This document shows positions 26,761 to 35,374 of a stretch of 64,000 nucleotides of DNA, piece after piece. The notes beneath the pieces are model-generated. The model did not search any database, had not been told where the DNA came from, and saw nothing but the letters and a program-made list of their open reading frames with translations. Location: positions 1,262,796-1,326,795 of the forward strand of contig NZ_FRAA01000001.1 of the NCBI RefSeq assembly GCF_900142205.1, given 5' to 3'. Position 1 is the stretch's first letter, and every line of letters starts with the position of its first letter. Made by a program: the position numbers and the translations under genes. The stretch comes from Reichenbachiella agariperforans. Its GTDB lineage: Bacteria > Bacteroidota > Bacteroidia > Cytophagales > Cyclobacteriaceae.

Positions 26761-27345
26761 TTGAAAATCAAAAAACAAATCATCGAATGGGGCATCATCC
26801 TGAGTCTCTTTGGCGGGCTATATTATACAGGGTATTACAAAGAAGTCGCAGGTTTCATGCAACGCCTCATCCTAGAAACTCGTCTGCTACAGCCCGAACG
26901 AATCACCTCAGACCAGCTCGTCGCAGACTACCAATTCCAACTCTTGGACGAAAATGGACAAACGATTTCCTTCACGGAGTTCAAAGGACAAACCATTGTG
27001 CTTAACTTTTGGGCCACATGGTGCCCCCCCTGCATCGCCGAGATGCCAGATCTCAACAGTTTGTATAACAAGACCAAAGAAGAAAACATTGCATTTGTTT
27101 TGATCAGTCTTGACGAGGATTTTGAAAAAGCCATTCAGTTCAAAAACAAAAAAGACTATGACTTCCCTGTGTACTCGCTGGCTAGTCCTCGTCCTGCAGT
27201 ATTCAAAAGCCAATCCATCCCGACGACTTTCGTCATATCACCAGAGGGACAGGTTATAGCCCAGCGGATAGGAATGGCCAAGTATGACACAGATGATTTC
27301 AGAAAATGGCTCATCGAATCCTCTCAGACTGGCAAGACTCGATGA
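26761..27345 (+). CDS. TlpA/ResA-like membrane-anchored thiol-disulfide protein
   Basis: 194 residues. A single N-terminal membrane helix (~8-25) is followed by a thioredoxin-fold domain with active site W87-C88-P-P-C91 in NFWATWCPPCIAEMPDL, and the cis-Pro region SIPTTFVISPEG. It should face the periplasm and reduce cysteines, for example in apocytochromes or envelope proteins. The only start that keeps the anchor is TTG at 26761; the next ATG would remove the helix. The window also encodes c-type cytochromes, but they are distant, so a link is speculative. Confidence 0.9.
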   Translation: MKIKKQIIEWGIILSLFGGLYYTGYYKEVAGFMQRLILETRLLQPERITSDQLVADYQFQLLDENGQTISFTEFKGQTIVLNFWATWCPPCIAEMPDLNSLYNKTKEENIAFVLISLDEDFEKAIQFKNKKDYDFPVYSLASPRPAVFKSQSIPTTFVISPEGQVIAQRIGMAKYDTDDFRKWLIESSQTGKTR

Positions 27346-27363
27346 GTAGATTTATATTGTGCC

Positions 27364-27735
27364 ATGATTGAAATGATACTACCAGCCCTAACCGCTCTCA
27401 TTGGCACAGCTACTGGCGGCCTGATGACCTATCTAATCCAGAAAAAGCAATTCCAACACGAAATGGATAAGCTCCGGCTAGAGAACAAGACGGAGTTTAT
27501 GGCAGAGGAAACGGTCAAGCATTTTTTGAGTCACAAAACCTATACAGATCGGTCATTTGATGTGATACAAAAACATCTCGGTGGGTTCGAAGATGATGAG
27601 CTTCGTAAAATACTAGTACGAGCAGGAGCTATACGCGATATCCGTGAGGATGGGTCTGAGTGGTGGCGCCTGCTATCACGCATGGACGAGTACATCACCA
27701 AAAAGCAGAAAAAGAAAGAAGCAGCTCAGTACTAA
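27364..27735 (+). CDS. Small membrane-anchored protein of unknown function
   Basis: 123 residues. An N-terminal hydrophobic segment (ILPALTALIGTATGGLMTYL) is followed by a charged coiled-coil-like stretch (~25-50), then a compact helical part resembling a winged-helix (LVRAGAIRDIREDGSEWWRL) and a Lys-rich tail. It lies 18 bases after the tlpA-like gene, so the two are probably co-transcribed. The stop overlaps the convergent T9SS gene by four bases. No family name is assigned. Confidence 0.7.
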   Translation: MIEMILPALTALIGTATGGLMTYLIQKKQFQHEMDKLRLENKTEFMAEETVKHFLSHKTYTDRSFDVIQKHLGGFEDDELRKILVRAGAIRDIREDGSEWWRLLSRMDEYITKKQKKKEAAQY

Positions 27736-28364
27736 TTCTTTCGTATTGAAATCATCTTTTGCCCCGACTTGGTATTCACTTTGAGGAAATAAACACCAGA
27801 ATTGACACGGCTCAACTCCGACGAGAGCAGCATCTCTACCTCTTGGTTAGATCCTGGCACACCAGCCAAGAGTACTTCACCTCTCACATCCTGCAACTGA
27901 TAATTTAGGATTCGTGCTCCACCGATATGCACTTGGCCACTGGTGGGATTTGGATAGACCATCACTTCATCCCCTTCTAGTGCAATTGCTAAAACAGATG
28001 GTGTATAGCCCACATTACCCTCTGTATCAATGAAGCGTAAGCGGTATCGACTGTCCAAATGATGATACTTCAGTTTGTAATATTGGGTCTCGTTAGATTC
28101 TATATAGAGCACTTCGACCAATTGAAACTGGGCATCGTCTGCGGTTTTGATTTCTATCTCGATGGTTATGACCCCAGTCCCACTAGATCGCCAGCTGAGA
28201 TAGTCTCCATCAGGCTTCTTGACAATTTTGAGATCGGACACCCCTGGCGGAGTATAGTATACAGCCTCATAAGGAGCGGCATGCATCTCTGGGATAGCAA
28301 TATGCATGATACACGCATAGACTGCTAGGCTCATTAAAATCTTCTTCATAGCTGTTGTTTTCAT
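27732..28364 (-). CDS. Secreted protein with T9SS type A sorting domain
   Basis: About 210 residues from ATG 28364 (28349 is an alternative); both give a signal peptide ending near PEMHAA. The longer frame back to 28481 would put 39 residues before it and is unlikely. The mature part has a fibronectin-like strand region. The C-terminal ~75 residues are a T9SS type A sorting domain: VMVYPNPTSGQVHIGG, LQDVRGEVLLAG and the ending SGVYFLKVNTKSGQKMISIRKN-like strand. Such proteins are exported by the type IX system and bound to the cell surface or released. The function of the short cargo is unknown. Confidence 0.8.
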   Translation of the reverse strand: MKTTAMKKILMSLAVYACIMHIAIPEMHAAPYEAVYYTPPGVSDLKIVKKPDGDYLSWRSSGTGVITIEIEIKTADDAQFQLVEVLYIESNETQYYKLKYHHLDSRYRLRFIDTEGNVGYTPSVLAIALEGDEVMVYPNPTSGQVHIGGARILNYQLQDVRGEVLLAGVPGSNQEVEMLLSSELSRVNSGVYFLKVNTKSGQKMISIRKN

Positions 28365-28531
28365 ATGATCTAACGATTCCATACTTGGGTCATCAAAGCA
28401 CAATGAGTTACAAAATTGTTGCCAATCCCAATCCAAAACCCTAAAGGAATTGCTTAAAAAACAGATTAAGAAAATCGGCAACCAATGAGTTATTCAGCAA
28501 TAAACGCGTCTAACACATATTGGTTACCCGG

Positions 28532-29078
28532 CTACTCTTTGATAAGAATGAGAGACTTACGACTATGTGAAAGTTGTACAGACAAGATGTACTTTCCCGA
28601 ATGAGCTGTTGTCAAAAACGCTGATAGTTCTGCATCAAAGTGCGACGTGTCTACCCAGCTGCCAGTGCTCACTTGCTGACCATTCATATCAAAAAGCTGA
28701 TACGCTACCACATCACCTCCAGATGACTGAATAGCCCCACGAGTAGGATTCGGGTATATTATAAAATCATCAGCCCCCTCTCCATTCACTACAATAACTG
28801 GACTGTACTCATACTGCCCATCATAGTCTAGTTGTTTAGCCTGTAATACTTCCATCAACAGAAAGATTCCCATTGATCACCATGTCTCCATTTACAATCA
28901 AATCTCCAGAAACGGTAAGGTTATCTGTAATAGGAGCAATTATCAACTGCTGCATCTGCGCCATTCAAATAGAGTTCACAACATCTGGACAATCGGCAAA
29001 AACAACAGATGGACTCACGACCATCAGTACTATAAAAATTAGCCTCATCAATAACGAATTGCTATTAGTGTTTTTCAT
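28532..29078 (-). pseudogene. Broken gene for a T9SS-sorted surface protein
   Basis: Three pieces fit one ancestral gene. ATG at 29078 opens a signal peptide (MKNTNSNSLLMRLIFIVLMV) that stops at TGA 28967-28965. The same frame then reads TDNLTVSGDLIVNGDMVING and stops at 28836. A different frame (open from 28873) continues with DYDGQYEYSPVIVVNGEGAD and a T9SS sorting domain (DDFIIYPNPTRG to SLILIKE). At least one stop and one frameshift separate signal peptide from sorting domain. A sequencing error or programmed switch cannot be excluded. It lies next to an intact T9SS gene. Confidence 0.6.
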
Positions 29079-29196
29079 ATCTAATATACAATGACAGAGT
29101 TGTAGGAAGGAATGGTAAACTCACTCCACTTTGTTTTGTAAAAGTGGAAAAATGAAAAATAGAGTTTACACCTAATTTTCATTTTAAGCATTAAAC

Positions 29197-29212
29197 TATA
29201 CCGTTCGGTATA
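29197..29212. promoter_or_regulatory. Palindromic operator upstream of tetR
   Basis: TATACCG-TT-CGGTATA, seven-base arms, 20 bases before the tetR start. TetR-family proteins commonly repress themselves through such sites. A related site precedes the next gene. Confidence 0.65.
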
Positions 29213-29231
29213 ATTTTATTATTATTGTAAA

Positions 29232-29831
29232 ATGATAGCTTCCAAAGCCGCCAAGACATCTCAGTTCATTATAGAAACTGTCGCTCCGTATTTCAACAAA
29301 CACGGGTATATAGGCACAAGCCTATCCGACATTACCAAAGCAACTGGCCTCACCAAAGGAGCGATCTACGGCAACTTCCAAAACAAAGAAGATCTAGCCA
29401 TCAAGGCCTTTAATTACACAGTCAAAACGAGACTATGGCCAGTCATAGAAGCCATCGAACAAGCAGCCTCGGGTCTTGACAAGCTCCGAGCAGTGACTAA
29501 CTTCTACCGACACTACTACGATCACGTATCAGACTATGGAGGCTGTCCTGTACTGAATGTAGGAGTCGACTCCATGAACCAACACAGTGCACTGAATCAG
29601 CGTGTACTATCTGTCATTGGGAAAATGACCCAAGGAATCGTCGAAATCATACAGCAAGCACAAGACGAAGGTTCAGTCCGACAAGATATAGATCCTCAAG
29701 CCTATGCGGAGATAATATACGCACAGATCCAAGGCAGTATTTTCTTATCCATTCTATCCAAATCCAATCAAAACATGCAAATGATGATGGATCACATTGA
29801 TGATATGATAGACAAAGAATTAAAAACTTAA
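29232..29831 (+). CDS. TetR family transcriptional regulator
   Basis: 199 residues. The N-terminal TetR helix-turn-helix is clear: ETVAPYFNKHGYIGTSLSDI, then the recognition region TKATGLTKGAIYGNFQNKED (residues ~38-57). The C-terminal ligand domain matches the AcrR/TetR_C group with LSVIGKMTQGIVEIIQQAQD. A perfect palindrome sits in its promoter and a related one precedes the downstream hydrolase, so it probably represses both itself and the hydrolase. The inducer is unknown. Confidence 0.92.
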   Translation: MIASKAAKTSQFIIETVAPYFNKHGYIGTSLSDITKATGLTKGAIYGNFQNKEDLAIKAFNYTVKTRLWPVIEAIEQAASGLDKLRAVTNFYRHYYDHVSDYGGCPVLNVGVDSMNQHSALNQRVLSVIGKMTQGIVEIIQQAQDEGSVRQDIDPQAYAEIIYAQIQGSIFLSILSKSNQNMQMMMDHIDDMIDKELKT

Positions 29832-29848
29832 AAAAATTTGAATAAAAA

Positions 29849-29864
29849 TATACCAAATGGTATT
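29849..29864. promoter_or_regulatory. TetR-type operator upstream of the hydrolase gene
   Basis: TATACCAAATGGTATT, with arms ATACCA/TGGTAT, six bases before the hydrolase start. Half-sites match the palindrome upstream of tetR (TATACC and GGTAT), which supports control by the same regulator. Confidence 0.55.
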
Positions 29865-29869
29865 TAATC

Positions 29870-30718
29870 ATGAAGAAAATCATACAAATCTACTTTCAGT
29901 TTATTTCTATACTCTCTCCCAGTTGGGCTGCTCGACAGGCTTTCAGTATGTTTCAGATTCCGATGAACAAAAAAATTCGCCAAAAGGAGCTACCCTTTTT
30001 CGAAACGTCTCATGGCTTTAAAGTTCCTTGGCATCTAGAGAAGATACAATGCTATGAGCTCGGCCCAAAAGACGGCTCCTTGATATTCTGCGTACATGGG
30101 TGGGAATCCAACGCTGCATGCTTCTCTGCCATCGCACATCGACTAGCAGACAATGGTCATCGTGTCATTCTATTCAATCTACCTGCTCATGGATTCTCCA
30201 AATTGAAACGTGCCAACCTCAAAATTTGTGCAGAGGCTTTTTTGGCGGTGATCGCTTACATGAACCCGAAAGAGCCATTTTCGGTAGTTGCCCACTCCTT
30301 TGGCTCAGCTGTAAGTAGCTACGCGCTTTCCAAAACAACCTATACTGTTGATCACCTGATATTCCTGACCACTCCTGATCAGATACGAGAGGTATTTCAG
30401 GAGTTCGCTGATTTCGTTCGTCTCAGTCAGGCAGCATTTCTCAAGACACTAGCCATCGCAGAGGAGCTACTAGACGAATCTATTGATCAAGTCCGTGTGT
30501 CAACAATAGGCAAAAAACTTAACTACCAAAACCTGCTGATCATACACGATACCAAAGACAAAGTCATCTCCATAGAAAAAGCCCAGATCGTACAACAGCA
30601 TTGGAAAAAATCCCGCCTTATCGAAATAGAAGGAACGGGACACTACCGTATGCTCTGGAATCCTGAGGTGATCCAAAAGGTAAGTGAACAAATAGGCATA
30701 TTGGCGTCTAGTGTTTGA
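29870..30718 (+). CDS. Alpha/beta hydrolase
   Basis: 282 residues. The fold is recognisable from the oxyanion segment FCVHGWESNAACFS (His76-Gly), the nucleophile elbow AHSFGSA with Ser143, an Asp in IIHDTKDKVI and the His in GTGHYRMLW. It has no clear signal peptide, though the N-terminus is hydrophobic. It lies 38 bases downstream of tetR with a TetR-like palindrome in between. The substrate is unknown; an inducible esterase or lipase for a hydrophobic compound would fit the regulator. Confidence 0.9.
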   Translation: MKKIIQIYFQFISILSPSWAARQAFSMFQIPMNKKIRQKELPFFETSHGFKVPWHLEKIQCYELGPKDGSLIFCVHGWESNAACFSAIAHRLADNGHRVILFNLPAHGFSKLKRANLKICAEAFLAVIAYMNPKEPFSVVAHSFGSAVSSYALSKTTYTVDHLIFLTTPDQIREVFQEFADFVRLSQAAFLKTLAIAEELLDESIDQVRVSTIGKKLNYQNLLIIHDTKDKVISIEKAQIVQQHWKKSRLIEIEGTGHYRMLWNPEVIQKVSEQIGILASSV

Positions 30719-30833
30719 CTTCTGGCTGACAATCCATTAAAGTAGAACGGTCATAGAAATAATTTCATAAACCCACCCACAATACCTACCCTCACAAATG
30801 GTTATATTGTAGTGTGTATAAAAATGTTATGTT

Positions 30834-31277
30834 ATGAAAAAATGTATGTTAATTATCCTAGGTCTGGTCACTGCTGTGACTGCCATGGCTCAAGATTTGT
30901 CCCCTTATAAGGCGTATCAAATCAAGCAAAATGTAAAAGTAGAAATTCTAGAAATCAAACGTGTTGAAAAATACGGGTGGGACAATCTAGAAGTAAAGTA
31001 CCGCCTCACTAATGAATCCAACTATGACTTACAGAAAGTAGACTTTTTGGTTCATTTACTGGATGAGAATGACAAAGAGATCGGATCGATAGAGCTATTC
31101 GCTTTTAAGGTTCCGAAGAGCTCCAGCAAAAAGTACAAAAGTGTAGATATCCTCTCGCCATATGTTAATGCTGAAATCGCCAATCAATTGGTAGAAACAA
31201 AGCAGCTTGATGTTTTGATGGATAATCAAGAATCTATGGTATCCATCAAATCTAGTCAAGATTTGAATTTAAAATAG
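30834..31277 (+). CDS. Exported protein of unknown function
   Basis: 147 residues with a signal peptide (MKKCMLIILGLVTAVTAMAQ). The mature part suggests an immunoglobulin-like beta sandwich (KVEILEIKRVEKYGWDNLEV, then KYRLTNESNYDLQKVDFLVH), similar to FxLYD-type domains that sit in envelope proteins. It is monocistronic and followed by a strong terminator. No function is assigned. Confidence 0.7.
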   Translation: MKKCMLIILGLVTAVTAMAQDLSPYKAYQIKQNVKVEILEIKRVEKYGWDNLEVKYRLTNESNYDLQKVDFLVHLLDENDKEIGSIELFAFKVPKSSSKKYKSVDILSPYVNAEIANQLVETKQLDVLMDNQESMVSIKSSQDLNLK

Positions 31278-31290
31278 TTTACCCAATAGC

Positions 31291-31330
31291 AAAAATGGGG
31301 ATCAGAACTTTCGCTCTGATCCCCATTTTT
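31291..31330. terminator. Strong intrinsic terminator
   Basis: Sixteen-base perfect arms (31291-31306 and 31315-31330) with an eight-base loop. The arms begin with A5 and end with T5, so it can work in both directions. It begins 14 bases after the stop at 31277 and lies 16 bases before the end of the convergent small membrane gene. Confidence 0.88.
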
Positions 31331-31345
31331 GTATCCAACAGGTTC

Positions 31346-31567
31346 TTATTTTTTACTTATGATCTTCCACACGCCAATGACAGCTGCCACAGCTCCTACA
31401 AACAACGTGATATAATACGCGTTCGAACTCATCGTGTAAGAATCTCCTACTATGCCCCTTTTAATTATTTCGCCCATTCCGTCATTTGGTGAGTGCGTCA
31501 TAGCCCAATAGACCAAGAAGGCACCAATCACAATGTAGATCAAACCGAGTTTCATGTAGTTTTTCAT
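31346..31567 (-). CDS. Small two-helix membrane protein
   Basis: 73 residues with two hydrophobic segments (~7-24 and ~48-68) separated by a short polar loop. No motif is visible. It lies about 95 bases downstream of trxA on the same strand, but a terminator hairpin stands between them. The frame is supported by its membrane topology and the terminator on its 3' side. Function is unknown. Confidence 0.6.
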   Translation of the reverse strand: MKNYMKLGLIYIVIGAFLVYWAMTHSPNDGMGEIIKRGIVGDSYTMSSNAYYITLFVGAVAAVIGVWKIISKK

Positions 31568-31610
31568 ATAGCTATTTTTCCAAAAAGATACAGAAAGTAT
31601 ATATAAAGAA

Positions 31611-31640
31611 AAACCCTGACCACTTACATGATCAGGGTTT
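31611..31640 (-). terminator. trxA terminator
   Basis: Arms AAACCCTGACCA (31611-31622) and TGATCAGGGTTT (31629-31640) pair with one mismatch. On the minus strand the hairpin follows the trxA stop by 23 bases and is followed by TTCTTTATAT. Confidence 0.75.
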
Positions 31641-31663
31641 CACATCTATTTTCTAGTATCAAA

Positions 31664-31990
31664 TTAAGCGATCTGTGCATCTAGCTTACCTGACAATACG
31701 CTCTTTGGTACTGCTCCTACTTGCTTGTCTACTACTTCACCGTTTTTGAACACCAACAGCGTTGGGATGCTTCTCACGCCAAACTTAGCAGACACTTCAG
31801 GGTTAGCATCTACGTCTACTTTCCCTACTACTGCTTTTCCTTCATAATCACCAGCTAATTCTTCGACTACTGGCCCGATCATCTTACATGGTCCACACCA
31901 CTCTGCCCAAAAGTCCACTAATACTGGCTGATCTGATTGTAAAACTTCGTTGAAGTTGCTGTCAGTAATTTCTATTGCTTTGTTACCCAT
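31664..31990 (-). CDS. trxA: Thioredoxin
   Basis: 108 residues, the standard thioredoxin length. The active site is W31-C32-G-P-C35 within FWAEWCGPCKMIGP, and the cis-proline loop SIPTLLVFKNGE is intact. It is the general cytoplasmic thiol reductant, recycled by thioredoxin reductase (not in this window). A TAnnTTTG promoter lies about 50 bases upstream and a terminator follows, so it is a single-gene unit. Confidence 0.97.
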   Translation of the reverse strand: MGNKAIEITDSNFNEVLQSDQPVLVDFWAEWCGPCKMIGPVVEELAGDYEGKAVVGKVDVDANPEVSAKFGVRSIPTLLVFKNGEVVDKQVGAVPKSVLSGKLDAQIA

Positions 31991-32038
31991 GATTATAAAT
32001 ATTTAAATAAATTCTTTGTTTTCTGTCCTTCCGAAACG

Positions 32039-32046
32039 CAAATATA
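32039..32046 (-). promoter_or_regulatory. Promoter -7 element TATATTTG for trxA
   Basis: On the minus strand the bases read TATATTTG, an exact TAnnTTTG. It lies 48 bases upstream of the trxA ATG, which gives a leader of about 40 bases. Confidence 0.5.
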
Positions 32047-32129
32047 AGGCAAATTGTTCATCGTCATTTATCATTTTTCCGAATGAGCCCATAGATAAAA
32101 CCAATAACCTAATCATTGGCGTAACTCCT

Positions 32130-32708
32130 CTAGTTTTTGATCAATTCCCCGTTTTCATATTCATACTCAATGGTTACGTTTCCATCTTGATCAAACCACT
32201 TGGCAGTACCATGAATTTTACCCGCTTTATAGGTGCTTTGCTCCATAACCTTACCATTCGTGTAATACTTGATCTTTTGTCCCTCTAGTTGATCCATGGC
32301 GTAGTAGAGCGTCTCTGCTTTTTTACCACGCTGGTACGAGGTATGTTCACCATCTAGATACCCATTGACATAATTGGCCATCAGTGTCAATTCTCCTCGG
32401 TTATCAAGTTCAAGATGTGCACCATGCTTGATCCCATTCACATAAGATGTGATCGTTTTGGGCATCCCATTGCTATGATAAACCGTCCATGAGCCATTGC
32501 GATTACCCTGATAGTACTCGCCTTGTTCGTCGATTTTGTTACCAAAATTGACCGACACCCGAGATAATCCAGGGATGTCTTCATAATCGGTAATTTCGGC
32601 GTGTTCAGGCAAATCAGACAAGCTCAACACTGTCGAAGAGGTTCCTGCGTCACCACAAGAAAATGCGACCGCACTAAAAAAAAGCAGAATTACTAAGTAT
32701 TGTTTCAT
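32130..32708 (-). CDS. MORN-repeat lipoprotein (YwqK-like)
   Basis: About 192 residues from ATG 32708, chosen because MKQYLVILLFFSAVAFSC is a lipoprotein signal (Cys18); the frame opens 66 bases earlier without a sensible N-terminus. The mature part carries at least five MORN_2-type repeats of about 22 residues (for example YYQGNRNGSWTVYHSNGMPK and YVNGYLDGEHTSYQRGKKAE). Proteins of this type are annotated as 'YwqK family antitoxin', but no toxin partner is next to it. It is likely a surface or periplasmic structural protein. Confidence 0.85.
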   Translation of the reverse strand: MKQYLVILLFFSAVAFSCGDAGTSSTVLSLSDLPEHAEITDYEDIPGLSRVSVNFGNKIDEQGEYYQGNRNGSWTVYHSNGMPKTITSYVNGIKHGAHLELDNRGELTLMANYVNGYLDGEHTSYQRGKKAETLYYAMDQLEGQKIKYYTNGKVMEQSTYKAGKIHGTAKWFDQDGNVTIEYEYENGELIKN

Positions 32709-32888
32709 ATCTATACTGGAGTTAAAAAAATAAATCATCCTCGGAACAAGCCTAAGAGCTATTAACTTTCTCATCGGTCAATTAATTCACCTCAAGAGGC
32801 GAGAGATTAAACCAACAGGCTATCGCTCTGCAAATAAAATTTGAAATTAAGAATTAGATCAGAAATAGACAATAGCAAACTGCCAAAA

Positions 32889-33743
32889 TCACCCCTCTAC
32901 GAAAATCAATTCATCTCCAGGTCGAAACTGTGCCAATTTATCCATATCCTCATCTGCAATCACCGCCACACGAGGGTAACCTCCTGTCGTCTGCGAATCT
33001 GCAGCCAATATAATAAACTGACCGCCACTCGTGAGCTGAATCACACCTGGAAACACCCCAGACGAAATCATATCAACCGATTGTTCGACTTGAATAGCAG
33101 ACGTCAAAGTAATCCCCATACGATTGCTCTGGTTGGACACGCGATGTGCTCCCAGTACAAGGCAAGACCAATCTTCTCCGAGGCAATTCGCCTCTGGACC
33201 TGGCCATACACGAAGTACATTTTTATTCTCTCGGCTGACAAATGGCTCAATCATCTGATCACAGGGTAAATTAGTAGTCTTCACTACCAAGGCATCTCTC
33301 TTTCGTATCACTCCCCCCATAAAACCTACTGCTGGCAAAGGACTTACGCTCCCCATCCACTGAAGCACATCCCACTCACCACGAACAGCCAAGTACGTCC
33401 GGCATCCCTCTACCGCTTCGCCAAAACGAAGGACATCTCCATCACCAACCACAATCGTTTCATATCGTGAGACTGATACACCATTAAGCTCTGGAGACAG
33501 ATCTCCTCCTGTCAGTGCCAGTTGTCCTGCTCCCTCGAAACGTATCTTTGGTCCAGACAGCGTAACCTCTAGCACTGGCGTATCGACTCGATTTCCTACC
33601 AACTGATTTGCCAACTGATAGGCAGCCCTATCCATTACTCCACCCACAGGAACTGCTTGATCCTGAAACCCGCTACGTCCCCCATCCTGGATCGTCGTAT
33701 GGAGTCCAGAAGATTCGAAATGCATGATGAGTTTACCAGACAT
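32889..33743 (-). CDS. pxpC: 5-oxoprolinase subunit C
   Basis: About 284 residues from ATG 33743, which overlaps the pxpB stop by 11 bases; ATG 33725 is the alternative, and the frame open back to 33869 is spurious. The family start FESSGLHTTIQDGGRSGFQ and the GGVMDRAAYQLANQLVGN block are clear, as is SNRMGITLTSAI. It is the carboxyltransferase-2-like partner of PxpB in the prokaryotic PxpABC complex. That complex hydrolyses 5-oxoproline (a damaged form of glutamine/glutamate) to glutamate with ATP. Confidence 0.94.
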   Translation of the reverse strand: MSGKLIMHFESSGLHTTIQDGGRSGFQDQAVPVGGVMDRAAYQLANQLVGNRVDTPVLEVTLSGPKIRFEGAGQLALTGGDLSPELNGVSVSRYETIVVGDGDVLRFGEAVEGCRTYLAVRGEWDVLQWMGSVSPLPAVGFMGGVIRKRDALVVKTTNLPCDQMIEPFVSRENKNVLRVWPGPEANCLGEDWSCLVLGAHRVSNQSNRMGITLTSAIQVEQSVDMISSGVFPGVIQLTSGGQFIILAADSQTTGGYPRVAVIADEDMDKLAQFRPGDELIFVEG

Positions 33744-34449
33744 GAAGCGAGCGTTTGTCAAAATTTCCTGATTCAATATCCTTGTCGATCCGATAATAAT
33801 CCTGTTTAGAAACAGGAAAAAACTGCACTTTATCCCCCGCCTGTAGCAAAGCACCCTGCATCTCTGCACCTGATTCGAACATTCGGATTGGTGTGCGACC
33901 GATCACTTGCCAGCCTCCTGGAGAGTCACAAGGATAAATCCCCGTCTGACGACCTGCCAAACCAACGGATCCCATTGGTACTATAGCACTAGGTTTAGCT
34001 TTACGACCTACCGCTAACCGTTCATCCACCTGACCCAGATAAGGAAACCCAGGCAAAAAACCTATCATATATGTATGATATACCGCTTGGGTATGAATAG
34101 TTATCAAATCCGCCATCGATACACCTGTCATCTCCTCAACAGCCTCCCAGTCCAGTGCGAAACCCGCCTCATAACATACTGGAATCCTAAACAATTTTCC
34201 TAGATCAGGAGACACCTCATCTTGATTCCCCATCGACCTGACTATACGTGTTAGCTCTTCGAAGCTTATGGCTTTCGTATTGTATTGGATAGTCAGCGAA
34301 TGGTAGGCAGGCGTGTAAGATTCTACTCCCTCTATTTTCTGATCAAGCAGATAGTGATATAAAACATGCACTTGACGATTGACAGCCTCATCGATCTGAG
34401 GCTTCATCTCAATCAGCATCGCTCGATCTCCATATCGTTTGATCTTCAT
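33733..34449 (-). CDS. pxpB: 5-oxoprolinase subunit B
   Basis: About 238 residues from ATG 34449, which shares a base with the pxpA stop (TGATG), a classic coupled start. The frame opens further upstream but those residues lie inside pxpA. Signatures include KIKRYGDRAMLIEM at the N-terminus, YMIGFLPGFPYLGQVDERLA and SVGLAGRQTGIYPCDSPGGW. It is the carboxyltransferase-1-like subunit that works with PxpC and PxpA in ATP-dependent cleavage of 5-oxoproline in the cytoplasm. Confidence 0.95.
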   Translation of the reverse strand: MKIKRYGDRAMLIEMKPQIDEAVNRQVHVLYHYLLDQKIEGVESYTPAYHSLTIQYNTKAISFEELTRIVRSMGNQDEVSPDLGKLFRIPVCYEAGFALDWEAVEEMTGVSMADLITIHTQAVYHTYMIGFLPGFPYLGQVDERLAVGRKAKPSAIVPMGSVGLAGRQTGIYPCDSPGGWQVIGRTPIRMFESGAEMQGALLQAGDKVQFFPVSKQDYYRIDKDIESGNFDKRSLHVW

Positions 34450-35243
34450 CACTTCCATTTTTTTATTTCTATCCCATGCAGGCTCATCCACCTATGAATG
34501 GCCACCAATATTTCATGTGCTTTAGGATTGTCTCCATGAATACAATATGTATCCGCTTCGACTTTCACTACTCCCCCCTCCTTTGTCCTCACTAGCCTCT
34601 GAGTCAAGAGCAACATGAGTTGCTCAACTGCTTGCATCGGATCCTCAATCACTGCACCTGACTCACCTCTACTCACCAAACTACCATCATCTTGATATCT
34701 CCTATCCAAAAAAGTCTCCCGAATAAAACCAATTTTGTATTCCTTAGATAGTGAGGCGATCACACTTCCTGACAAGCCCATGATTGATAGTTGATCATCC
34801 ATCTCACTTACCGCCTCTAAAACGGCATGAGCTACAGACTCCTCTTTAGCCGCATGATTGTACAGTGCGCCATGAGGCTTCACATAAGCAAGGTGCCCCC
34901 CTTTGCTATGCACCAACCCTTGCATAGCACCTATCTGATATTTGATTGTTGATTTCAATGCTGTTGTTTCCATATTCATGAAAACCCTCCCGAAATTTTC
35001 TCGATCAGGATAAGAAGGATGTGCACCGATGCGCACCTGATGAGTCAAAGCCATATCCACTGTTCGTTCTATAACCATAGGATCACCACCATGAAAACCA
35101 CAGGCTATATTCGCCGAACTCACCAGTGGCATCAATAGCTGGTCGTCTCCTACTATCATATCACCAAAACTCTCTCCCATATCAGAGTTGATATCCAAAA
35201 TATTTTGTGCATTTTGTACGTTGGTACTGGGTTCGATAGTCAT
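34449..35243 (-). CDS. pxpA: 5-oxoprolinase subunit A (LamB/YcsF family)
   Basis: 264 residues. The LamB/YcsF signature is complete: LDINSDMGESFGDMIVGDD, SANIACGFHGGDPMVIERTV, VRIGAHPSYPDRENFGR and KPHGALYNHA. The barrel-type subunit acts with PxpB and PxpC in 5-oxoproline hydrolysis. The genes run A, B, C with overlapping ends, so they form one tightly coupled operon. The promoter should lie in the 131 bases shared with the divergent cNMP-domain gene. Confidence 0.95.
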   Translation of the reverse strand: MTIEPSTNVQNAQNILDINSDMGESFGDMIVGDDQLLMPLVSSANIACGFHGGDPMVIERTVDMALTHQVRIGAHPSYPDRENFGRVFMNMETTALKSTIKYQIGAMQGLVHSKGGHLAYVKPHGALYNHAAKEESVAHAVLEAVSEMDDQLSIMGLSGSVIASLSKEYKIGFIRETFLDRRYQDDGSLVSRGESGAVIEDPMQAVEQLMLLLTQRLVRTKEGGVVKVEADTYCIHGDNPKAHEILVAIHRWMSLHGIEIKKWK

Positions 35244-35374
35244 ATTTTTGACGTTATTGAATTAGTACGATATAAAGAGCTTTTATCATTATTAAATGAT
35301 GAATTCTCTAACAGATAAACACAATATTGAAGTTTATTCAATAAAATTGCACCTTTAAATCAATCTCCTTCGAA

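Noticed and set aside
28873-29094. Plus-strand 73-codon gene
   Set aside because: It is the antisense shadow of the broken T9SS gene, whose signal peptide and sorting domain are on the minus strand.
32130-32708. Toxin-antitoxin system based on the YwqK-like annotation
   Set aside because: The protein is a lipoprotein with MORN repeats and has no toxin gene partner.
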